A DNA stretch of 5,602 nucleotides from an uncultured Granulosicoccaceae bacterium. Its GTDB lineage: Bacteria; Pseudomonadota; Gammaproteobacteria; CALCKW01. The position numbers and the translations under genes are program-made. Where the stretch lies: positions 1-5,602 of the forward strand of contig CALDHJ010000436.1 in NCBI GenBank assembly GCA_937941555.1. The letters are read 5' to 3'. This document shows positions 1 through 5,437 of the stretch, in pieces. Below the pieces are notes generated by a model. It saw nothing but the letters and a program-made list of their open reading frames with translations. It was not told the DNA's origin and ran no database searches. Within the stretch, counting starts at the first letter, position 1, and each line of letters opens with the position of its first letter.

Positions 1-468
1 GATCAAATCTCGCAGCTTGTTGAACAACTGCGCAGTAACCCCGAGAGCCGGCGCTTGCTGGTCAATGCCTGGAACGTCGCTGATATCGAGCAGATGGCGC
101 TGCCTCCTTGTCATTGCTTGTTTCAGTTCTACGTTGCCGATGGGCGTTTGTCTTGTCAGTTGTACCAGCGCAGCGCTGATATTTTTCTCGGAGTGCCGTT
201 CAATATTGCAAGTTATGCATTACTCACGGCGATGCTCGCGCAAGTGTGTGGACTGGAGGCGGGGGATTTCGTGCACACATTGGGAGATGCACACCTCTAC
301 GACAATCACACGGACCAGGCTGAGCTGCAACTCTCGCGCACACCAGGTGCGTTGCCGAGCTTGTGGTTGAATCCCGACATTGACGATCTTTTCGCGTTCA
401 GATTCGATGACATTCGATTCGAAAACTACGTCGCTGAGCCCAACATACCGGCGCCAGTTGCGGTATGA
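1..468 (+). CDS. thyA: Thymidylate synthase, C-terminal part (5' end outside window)
   Basis: ThyA methylates dUMP to dTMP using methylene-tetrahydrofolate and releases dihydrofolate; it is a cytosolic homodimer. The frame is open from base 1, and the 155 visible residues align without gaps to E. coli ThyA from about residue 110 to its C-terminus (264). The active-site motif [11 protein letters not shown] carries the nucleophilic cysteine at visible residue 37 (bases 109-111, E. coli Cys146). Phosphate-binding arginines R17, R18 and R57 (E. coli 126, 127, 166), D60 (169), N68 (177), and H98/Y100 of HLY (207/209) are all present. The C-terminus APVAV matches the family's folate-closing tail. 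E. coli Cys168 is Ala here, which is not a catalytic position. The stop overlaps the folA start in ATGA, so the two are probably translated together. The enzyme appears intact apart from the missing first 109 or so residues. Family identity is near certain from the motifs. Confidence 0.97.
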   Translation, partial: DQISQLVEQLRSNPESRRLLVNAWNVADIEQMALPPCHCLFQFYVADGRLSCQLYQRSADIFLGVPFNIASYALLTAMLAQVCGLEAGDFVHTLGDAHLYDNHTDQAELQLSRTPGALPSLWLNPDIDDLFAFRFDDIRFENYVAEPNIPAPVAV

Positions 469-992
469 AAAAGAGCATGGTCATGGCGATGGACCGCAAT
501 CGCCTGATCGGGCGAGAGGGTGGGCTGCCCTGGAAAATTCCGGCTGACATGCGGCACTTTCGGCGTGTCACCACCGGGTGCCCGATTCTGGTGGGGCGCC
601 GGACTTTCGTCGAAGACATTGGCCGACCGCTACCCGGACGGGAAACCATCGTGATCAGCCGCGATCCGACCTGGCGGGCTGATGGCGTGCACGCAGCGAC
701 GTCGCTCGAGGCGGCGTGGCCGTTGGCCGAGTCCCTGATGCCGTCGGCAGAGGCTGCGCATGTGATCGGTGGTGCGGTGTTGTGTCGAGCAGCTATTGCT
801 TCTGTAGACCTGCTGCACCTGACGGTGATCGACGCGGCTTTTGAAGGCGATACCTGGTTTGACAGCTTCGAATGGCAGAATTGGAATGTCGTGGAAGAGC
901 TGGCGCTCTCACCGGGCGACGACACTAATTGGCCGCTGACCTTTTACACTCTGGTGCGCCGGGGCGCGCCGTCACAGGAGATCATCACATGA
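465..992 (+). CDS. folA: Dihydrofolate reductase
   Basis: FolA reduces dihydrofolate to tetrahydrofolate with NADPH, recycling the product of ThyA encoded just upstream; it is the trimethoprim target. The protein has 175 residues (E. coli 159). Visible landmarks are the M20-loop motif GGLPW (W23), catalytic D28 in IPAD (E. coli Asp27), F32, NADPH-contacting GRRT (44-47), the GRPLPGR segment with substrate-binding R59 (Arg57), VIGG (100-103), and T120 in LTVID (Thr113). There is one extra residue between T47 and I52 compared with E. coli. The position equivalent to E. coli Tyr100 is Cys107, which is unusual for chromosomal enzymes. An extension of about eight residues follows the usual end at LVRR. 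No Shine-Dalgarno sequence precedes the ATG at 465; its overlap with the thyA stop suggests coupled translation. It also overlaps the next gene by four bases. Confidence 0.97.
   Translation: MKKSMVMAMDRNRLIGREGGLPWKIPADMRHFRRVTTGCPILVGRRTFVEDIGRPLPGRETIVISRDPTWRADGVHAATSLEAAWPLAESLMPSAEAAHVIGGAVLCRAAIASVDLLHLTVIDAAFEGDTWFDSFEWQNWNVVEELALSPGDDTNWPLTFYTLVRRGAPSQEIIT
976..980 (+). promoter_or_regulatory. Ribosome binding site of the dehydrogenase gene
   Basis: AGGAG lies inside the 3' end of folA, eight bases before the ATG at 989. It decides the start of the following gene: that ATG begins directly with the beta strand leading into the GLGVMG nucleotide-binding motif, while the longer open frame from 929 would add 20 residues that do not resemble the family's N-terminus. 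Confidence 0.75.
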
Positions 993-1858
993 AAGTCGCT
1001 TTTATCGGTCTTGGTGTCATGGGATACCCTATGGCCGGGCACCTCGCCACGGCAGGTCAGGATGTGTCCGTCTACAACCGCACGCAATCGCGCGCTGATG
1101 CCTGGGTGGCACAGCACGGCGGGCGTTCTGCAGCCACGCCGCGCGACGCAGCAGAGGGCTGTGACTACGTGATGGTGTGTGTCGGCAACGACGACGACCT
1201 GCGCAGTGTTGTGTTAGGTGAAGACGGTGCGTTGGCCGGTATGTCAGCTGGGACTGTGCTGGTTGATCACACCACTGCGTCGGCCCAGGTCGCGCGCGAG
1301 CTGGCGGCCCTGGCGCAGAATCAAGGCGTGGAGTTTCTCGATGCGCCGGTGTCCGGCGGACAGGCGGGGGCGGAAAATGGTGCGTTGACTGTCATGGTGG
1401 GTGGCGAGTCCGGCACTTTTGAGCGCGCACAGCCCGTCATCGATGCGTACGCGCAACGCATTCGCCTGATTGGCCCGGCCGGTGCGGGCCAGCTGACCAA
1501 GATGGTGAACCAGATCTGTATTGGCGGCCTCTTGCAAGCGTTGTCCGAGGGTGTCCACTTTGCGAAACGTGCGGGCCTCGATGCCGATGCGGTATTCGAT
1601 GTGATCTCGAAAGGCGCGGCGCAGTCCTGGCAGATGGAAAACCGCGCTGCAACCATGGCTTCGGGTGAATTCGATTTCGGCTTTGCGGTGGACTGGATGC
1701 GCAAGGACCTCGGTATCGTGCTCGACGAGGCGAGGCGCAACGGCGCGCAAGTGCCGGTCACCGCGCTGGTGGACAGCTTCTATAGTGATGTACAGCGGTC
1801 TGGTGGTAACCGCTGGGACACCTCCAGCCTGATCACGCGCTTGCAAATGCAAGATTGA
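989..1858 (+). CDS. NAD(P)-dependent beta-hydroxyacid dehydrogenase (HIBADH/GarR/GLYR family)
   Basis: This cytosolic oxidoreductase has 289 residues, the usual length of the family that includes 3-hydroxyisobutyrate dehydrogenase, tartronate semialdehyde reductase (GarR) and glyoxylate/succinic semialdehyde reductase. The N-terminal Rossmann fold starts with GLGVMG (7-12) followed by PMAGHL. The substrate signature DAPVSGG is at 118-124, and MVGG at 136-139. Catalytic K171 sits in GAGQLTKMVNQ, the same number as the GarR lysine, with N174/Q175 behind it. The C-terminal helical domain carries RKDLGIVLDEA with K239/D240. After the second beta strand comes NRT with R31, T32 and R35 instead of an acidic residue, a pattern that in plant GLYR1 (Arg31, Thr32, Lys35) binds the NADPH 2'-phosphate. 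I infer NADP(H) preference. The exact substrate cannot be told from sequence. The ATGA overlap with folA puts it in the same transcription unit. Confidence 0.92.
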   Translation: MKVAFIGLGVMGYPMAGHLATAGQDVSVYNRTQSRADAWVAQHGGRSAATPRDAAEGCDYVMVCVGNDDDLRSVVLGEDGALAGMSAGTVLVDHTTASAQVARELAALAQNQGVEFLDAPVSGGQAGAENGALTVMVGGESGTFERAQPVIDAYAQRIRLIGPAGAGQLTKMVNQICIGGLLQALSEGVHFAKRAGLDADAVFDVISKGAAQSWQMENRAATMASGEFDFGFAVDWMRKDLGIVLDEARRNGAQVPVTALVDSFYSDVQRSGGNRWDTSSLITRLQMQD

Positions 1859-1869
1859 CGGTGGCTCGG

Positions 1870-1875
1870 TATACT
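1870..1875 (+). promoter_or_regulatory. Possible -10 element (TATACT)
   Basis: TATACT matches the sigma-70 -10 consensus at five of six bases and lies 30 bases before the ATG of the next gene, in the 47-base gap after the dehydrogenase. No good -35 is found at 16-18 bases: TTGCAA at 1841 is 23 bases away and TTGACG at 1855 only 9. There is no TGn extension. It could drive the 171-residue protein separately from the thyA-folA run, but the support is weak. Confidence 0.3.
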
Positions 1876-1905
1876 CCAGCGCGTCCGACTCGGTGAACCG
1901 GAACC

Positions 1906-2421
1906 ATGTCACTACAACACCCTGAGAAATGTTTTGTGTTGCTCCACGGTCTCGCCGACGCCGCCGGCTTTGACACAGTGGCCGGGGTTGATATGTGGCA
2001 GGTTGGGGAGGCGCTTGGCTTCGAGCTGGAAACGGTGCAGTCACTGGTTCGGCAGCTGAGTGATGAGCGGCTCGTCGCCCTGCGCCCTGAAGCCGGGGCC
2101 GTGAGTGTGTCATCCGTTGGGCTTGCAGCGGTCAACCTGGCCAAGGCGTTTCCCGACCGGCCCAGTCCCCATTTTCCGGCCCTGTCGGGATTTTTCGGGC
2201 TTGGCGATGACAGCGGTTCTGCGCTGTGCAGACACTCGATCAGCGTGTTGCTCGATCAGCTTGACGATTGCCGCGGGCTGCTGGCTTCGCGCCACGAACC
2301 GTCTGCCCATTTGGAACAACGACTGGTCGAGCTTGAACGCGCCGTCACGGAAAGCCGCGTGGAACCCACCAGCTTGCGGCAAGGGCTGCAGCGACTGCGT
2401 GAATCCCTGACCGACTCCTGA
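1906..2421 (+). CDS. Hypothetical protein, probable winged-helix N-terminus
   Basis: I do not recognise this 171-residue protein. It lacks a signal peptide and membrane segments, so it is probably cytosolic. Residues 8-20 look like a first helix. Residues 31-56 have the pattern of a helix-turn-helix (VGEALGFELETVQSLVRQL), followed by a short hairpin-like stretch (57-70: RLVAL, then AVSVSS) and a further helix from VGLAAVNLA, which together resemble a winged-helix domain. A linker rich in Pro, Phe and Gly (82-105) leads to two predicted helices, 108-129 and 135-168, the second rich in Glu, Arg and Leu and possibly a coiled coil. The start is chosen by the ATG at 1906, with weak GGTGA nine bases upstream. 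The frame's codon use resembles its neighbours. It is likely a real gene; a DNA-binding or protein-binding role is only inference. It sits between the folate genes and the polysaccharide locus and may belong to neither. Confidence 0.75.
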   Translation: MSLQHPEKCFVLLHGLADAAGFDTVAGVDMWQVGEALGFELETVQSLVRQLSDERLVALRPEAGAVSVSSVGLAAVNLAKAFPDRPSPHFPALSGFFGLGDDSGSALCRHSISVLLDQLDDCRGLLASRHEPSAHLEQRLVELERAVTESRVEPTSLRQGLQRLRESLTDS

Positions 2422-2497
2422 TCGGCACGTAAATCAGCCAATAATTGGGTCTGGGCCCCTCCGCTTTTACCCAACTTCTGACCCAACCAAGCCGTTT

Positions 2498-2530
2498 GCG
2501 GCATTTTCATGTTGCATCGCCTTTCTTTTT
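2498..2530 (+). terminator. Possible weak intrinsic terminator
   Basis: GCGGCA (2498-2503) can pair with TGC and CGC (2513-2515, 2518-2520) across a two-base bulge, with a nine-base loop, followed by CTTTCTTTTTT in the sense orientation for the upstream gene. The stem is short and imperfect. A competing small hairpin GCCG-TTTG-CGGC (2491-2502) overlaps it. The position, about 80 bases after the stop of the 171-residue protein, is plausible, but the structure alone is marginal. Confidence 0.25.
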
Positions 2531-2551
2531 TGGAAAGTTCGACCCATAGTT

Positions 2552-2564
2552 AAGTGAGTCACTT
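2552..2564. repeat. 13-base palindrome, candidate operator
   Basis: AAGTGA-G-TCACTT is a perfect inverted repeat with six-base arms around one central base. A further GTGAC at 2567-2571 makes an overlapping inverted repeat GTCAC-TTTT-GTGAC (2558-2571), giving three half-sites in 20 bases. It lies about 75 bases before the ATPase start. Dyad sites of this kind often bind dimeric regulators; the regulator is unknown. Confidence 0.45.
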
Positions 2565-2582
2565 TTGTGACACGGCTTGCAG

Positions 2583-2595
2583 TGGCGTTACGCCA
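2583..2595. repeat. Second 13-base palindrome, candidate operator or hairpin
   Basis: TGGCGT-T-ACGCCA is a perfect inverted repeat with six-base arms around a single base. Its centre (2589) is 31 bases from the centre of the first palindrome (2558), close to three helical turns, although the two sequences differ. As RNA it could fold only as a shorter stem with a three-base loop. It lies 42 bases before the ATPase ATG. Confidence 0.45.
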
Positions 2596-2637
2596 GCGCG
2601 CCGTTTGCGTGAAATTCACACCTTGGCCAGGCAAACC

Positions 2638-3822
2638 ATGTACTTGCAAGAATTCCAGCTGAAGGCTCCTCCGTTTGCCGATATCCCCGACTCGGTCTGG
2701 TACGTACCGCATTCCGGGGCGGAGAGTGCATTCGCCGCGGTGTGTGTGGCGTTGCAGCAAAGCGATCCGGTGGTGGTGCTCAACGGCGTCCACGGTGTGG
2801 GCAAAACTCAGCTTCTCCGGCGACTGGCATTTGAGCTTGATCGGACCAATATCCTGAATTTCATCGGTTTTTCGAGTTTCGACAGCGATCAGGTGCTGGT
2901 ATCCATTGCCCAGGGGTTTGATATCTCGGTCGAGGGTGACGGCACGGCTGCGGTAGTCGCGTCGATTGGACATTTCCTGCACGATTGCGTCGCCCAGGAT
3001 CAGCGCGCCATCCTGGTCATCGATGACGCCCATCTGGCAAGTGACGCGGTGCTCGAGAACATTGCGTTGCTGTCCAACCACATCAGCGGTGGCGTGCGCC
3101 CCTTGAGCATTGTGTTGTCGGGCTGCTTCAACCAAAACAGGCCTCTGCCGGCTGGCATACAGGCCCGCATGCGTTTTCGCGCTGAACTCGCGCCCCTCGT
3201 GCGGGACGAATGTGACATGTATATCCAGACACGTTGGCATATCGCCGGTTCGAACCAGGCGCTCGACATCGATCCCGATGCCATTGATGCCGCGCACGCG
3301 TTCAGCGAAGGCGTGCCGCGCGCACTCGGGTGGGCACTGGACAGCGCGTTGACGGTGTCGGCCGCTCAGCGGGAGGGACGCATCAGCGCCAAAAGCATGG
3401 GGCGTGCGCTGGCCATCTTGCGCGGAGAGACGCCACCGGCCGGAAAGATGCCGGCCGACGCCGGTCCGTTTCCGACGCCGCCGGAGATGCCAAGCGCGCA
3501 AAAAGACTCTGTTGTCACACCGATTGTCGGCGCGCCCAGCCGGTTGGTGATAACGAATGCCTCTGGTGAGTCCGCGGAAATCGATCTGGCGCTCGGCGAA
3601 TACACCATTGGCCGCGCACCGGAGTGCGATATTCAGCTCGAGAGCAGCCACATCAGCCGTCAGCACGCGAGGCTTGAGGTGACGCGAGACACTATCTCGC
3701 TGGTCGACCTTGGCGGTGTGAACAAGGCTCTGGTCAACGGCGATGTGATCGACCGACAGGTTGTAGCCGTTGGAGACCGCATACAGCTTGGCGAGTTTGT
3801 CCTGCAAATTGAAAACGTCTGA
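2638..3822 (+). CDS. ExeA/GspA-like AAA ATPase with C-terminal FHA domain
   Basis: The protein has 394 residues. The start MYLQEFQLKAPPF at 2638 matches the typical opening of ExeA-like ATPases (MY..F.L...PF), so it is preferred over the GTG at 2554; only a weak AGG precedes it. Walker A is GVHGVGKT (50-57). Walker B is ILVIDDAH with D129-D130, where most relatives have Asp-Glu. IVLSG (158-162) fits the sensor-1 strand and GVPR (225-228) the sensor-2 region. A Pro-rich linker (263-300) leads to an FHA domain (301-394) with GR (325-326), SRQH (340-343), N362 and VNG (366-368), the residues that read phosphothreonine. The usual DLGSTNGT loop is altered to DLGGVNKA. No membrane segment is seen. 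ExeA-like ATPases work in secretion and in XrtA-type exopolysaccharide loci. With a chain-length gene 32 bases downstream, I infer a role in polysaccharide export controlled through phosphorylation. Confidence 0.88.
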   Translation: MYLQEFQLKAPPFADIPDSVWYVPHSGAESAFAAVCVALQQSDPVVVLNGVHGVGKTQLLRRLAFELDRTNILNFIGFSSFDSDQVLVSIAQGFDISVEGDGTAAVVASIGHFLHDCVAQDQRAILVIDDAHLASDAVLENIALLSNHISGGVRPLSIVLSGCFNQNRPLPAGIQARMRFRAELAPLVRDECDMYIQTRWHIAGSNQALDIDPDAIDAAHAFSEGVPRALGWALDSALTVSAAQREGRISAKSMGRALAILRGETPPAGKMPADAGPFPTPPEMPSAQKDSVVTPIVGAPSRLVITNASGESAEIDLALGEYTIGRAPECDIQLESSHISRQHARLEVTRDTISLVDLGGVNKALVNGDVIDRQVVAVGDRIQLGEFVLQIENV

Positions 3823-3854
3823 TGTGCGCACGCACGGTTTGGCAGTAACCCAAT

Positions 3855-5411
3855 ATGAATGATTCCGAATTTGTTCAACTCGATGGTGATCGCCAGGAAG
3901 GTGGACGGCTTTTCAAGGTCTTGGGCCGTCGAAAGCTCGCCTTCTTCTTGCCGTTGTACTTGATGCTTGCGTTGGTTGCGTTAGGCATCACGCTGGTGAC
4001 GCCGAAGTATGAGTCGCGCGCCTCCTTGCAGGTGCAGCGACAATCGGTCACCGGAGCTGATGCACTCGAAGCGGCGAAGCAGGCAGACAAGCGGCTGGCG
4101 CGCGTTCAGCAAAGCATGCAAACCAACGCGAACATCGAGCAACTCATTCGCGAGTACAACGTCTTCTCGCTCGACGTGGAGAAGCCGCAGCTGGTTATCG
4201 ACAAATTCCGCAAGTCGATGGCGTTTGAGCGCATCGACGCCGATTTGGTAGACGACCGTACTGGTCGCAGATCGACCACCACACTGGCATTCGAAGTGGC
4301 CTTTCGGCATCCTGACCCGCAAGTGGCAAATGATGTCACCGAAGCGCTGACCAATCAGCTGCTCGATCTTTCGAATGCGGCGCGCCAGAGCGAAGGCGAG
4401 GCGACAGCTACGGTACTGACCCAGAACTCAGAGCGTCTAGAGAAAGTTGCGGAAGAACTTGAAACGCGACTCACGGAGTTTCGTCGTCAGCACAGCGGCA
4501 AGTTACCAGAAGAAGCTGCAACCAATTTCCAGGGTGTACAGAGCACGCAGACTCAGCTTTTGGCGATAGACGGCGAAGTGCGCAGCTTGCAATTGGAGCG
4601 AGCGCGTGTAGAGGCTGAACTTGCCAACACCAATCCCTTTGGCCGCATGGTCGCAACTGACGGCACCACGGTGCTGTCGAATGACGAGAATGTGCGTGTC
4701 CTCAAGACGCAGCTCGCAGAAGCTCGGCGCAAGTACTCGGCCGAACACCCGGATATCCGTCGCCTCGAGCGACAGCTGCGCGAGGCTGAGGCCGCCGCCG
4801 GCAGTTCGGGTCTGACCTCGATCGAGCGGGCGCCCGACAACCCCGCGTACATCACATTGCGTTCCACTCTGGGGTCGATCGATTCTCGACTGGGGTCATT
4901 GCAGATCACCCGTGGTGAGCTGCGCAGCAAACTCGACGGCCTAGAGCAACGCCTTGCCGGTGCGCCCGAAATTCAAAAGCAGTATCTCGCGTTGCAGCGC
5001 GAATACGATCAGGCGGTCAACGAGGTCGAAGATGCGCGCACCAAGGTTGCCGAAGCCGAACTGTCGATTGCCATCGGCAACAGCGACACTGGCGATCGTC
5101 TGACATTGATCGAGGCCCCGGTCGTGGCGACCGCGCCTGACAAGCCGGTGAGACTGGCGGTCGGTGTGCTCGGAACGCTGATGGCGCTTTTTGCCGCGTT
5201 TTCCTTTGCTGTGCTGGTCGATTTCTTCGACCGCTCGGTTCGCGATGTCAGTGATTTGATCGGGTTGACCGGCGAACCGCCGCTGGGTGTGATCTCACGC
5301 ATTTCCAGTCGTGGCGAGTCGGCGCTCGGCACGCTGGGGTACGTGATGATGGTTGCATCCCCCTTGTTGATTGCAGCGTTCCTCTATTTGAAACTCGGGT
5401 CTGGCGGCTGA
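3855..5411 (+). CDS. Wzz/GumC-type polysaccharide chain-length determinant (polysaccharide co-polymerase)
   Basis: This 518-residue inner-membrane protein likely sets the chain length of an exported polysaccharide together with a Wzy polymerase and a tyrosine kinase. A cytoplasmic N-terminus with RRK precedes membrane segment 1 (about 29-49). The Wzz domain begins at KYESRASLQVQ (51-61). The long periplasmic part is rich in heptad-like helices (about 188-214, 230-258, 278-316, 336-407). It includes the family's AEHPDIRRLERQL (296-308) and a GNVR-type region PEIQKQYLALQREYD (371-385). A proline-rich stretch with P422, P428 and P431 runs into membrane segment 2 (about 433-456), followed by DFFDRSVRDVSDL and LGVIS, as at the start of the cytoplasmic part of Wzc-like proteins. 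A further hydrophobic stretch at about 493-513 looks like a third membrane segment. There is no fused kinase; the kinase is probably the next gene. The ATG at 3855 has no clear Shine-Dalgarno sequence. Confidence 0.9.
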   Translation: MNDSEFVQLDGDRQEGGRLFKVLGRRKLAFFLPLYLMLALVALGITLVTPKYESRASLQVQRQSVTGADALEAAKQADKRLARVQQSMQTNANIEQLIREYNVFSLDVEKPQLVIDKFRKSMAFERIDADLVDDRTGRRSTTTLAFEVAFRHPDPQVANDVTEALTNQLLDLSNAARQSEGEATATVLTQNSERLEKVAEELETRLTEFRRQHSGKLPEEAATNFQGVQSTQTQLLAIDGEVRSLQLERARVEAELANTNPFGRMVATDGTTVLSNDENVRVLKTQLAEARRKYSAEHPDIRRLERQLREAEAAAGSSGLTSIERAPDNPAYITLRSTLGSIDSRLGSLQITRGELRSKLDGLEQRLAGAPEIQKQYLALQREYDQAVNEVEDARTKVAEAELSIAIGNSDTGDRLTLIEAPVVATAPDKPVRLAVGVLGTLMALFAAFSFAVLVDFFDRSVRDVSDLIGLTGEPPLGVISRISSRGESALGTLGYVMMVASPLLIAAFLYLKLGSGG

Positions 5412-5421
5412 GCCACCCTTT

Positions 5422-5426
5422 GGGAG
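5422..5426 (+). promoter_or_regulatory. Probable ribosome binding site of the kinase gene
   Basis: GGGAG lies eleven bases before the ATG at 5438, slightly further than the best spacing, and is the only purine-rich match to the 16S tail in the 26-base gap after the chain-length gene. It supports the start chosen for the last gene. Confidence 0.5.
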
Positions 5427-5437
5427 TCTGACGACTT

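Larger units (their letters stand above)
2422..2637. other. Intergenic region between housekeeping and polysaccharide genes
   Basis: This 216-base gap is the largest in the window and more AT-rich in its first half than the flanking genes. It holds a 7-base direct repeat ACCCAAC (2469-2475 and 2481-2487, 12-base period) with an inverted TTGGGT copy at 2445-2450, a possible weak terminator (2498-2530), and two 13-base palindromes (2552-2564 and 2583-2595). An in-frame GTG at 2554 could extend the ATPase gene upstream, but the encoded residues do not resemble the family. No tRNA, small RNA or convincing sigma-70 promoter was recognised. Confidence 0.7.

Noticed and set aside
929..988. Upstream start at 929 for the dehydrogenase
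   Set aside because: It would add 20 residues ahead of the Rossmann strand and lie deep inside folA, while the ATG at 989 has a good AGGAG at eight bases.
1244..2113. Open frame of 289 codons on the minus strand opposite the dehydrogenase
   Set aside because: It spans the antisense of two genes and the gap between them, and shows no family motif.
2491..2502. Hairpin GCCG-TTTG-CGGC followed by ATTTT
   Set aside because: A four-base-pair stem with a short interrupted T stretch is too weak to call a terminator by itself.
2530..2550. Sigma-70 promoter with TTGGAA (2530) or CATAGT (2545)
   Set aside because: The two hexamers are only nine bases apart, and neither has a partner at 16-18 bases.
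2555..2561. TGAGTCA, identical to the eukaryotic AP-1 site
   Set aside because: The gene content is clearly bacterial; the match is a by-product of the palindrome.
2565..2581. Sigma-54-like promoter TTGTGACACGGCTTGCA
   Set aside because: The TTGCA half fits a -12 element, but the near-invariant GG of the -24 element is GT, and the spacing match alone is weak.
2554..2637. GTG start at 2554 extending the ATPase by 28 residues
   Set aside because: The added residues do not fit the ExeA-like N-terminus, which begins at MYLQEF, and the region carries both palindromes.
2467..3831. Long open frame of 454 codons on the minus strand opposite the ATPase-FHA gene
   Set aside because: It is antisense to a gene with clear Walker and FHA motifs; its product is rich in Arg and His with no recognisable domain, as expected from a GC-rich shadow frame.
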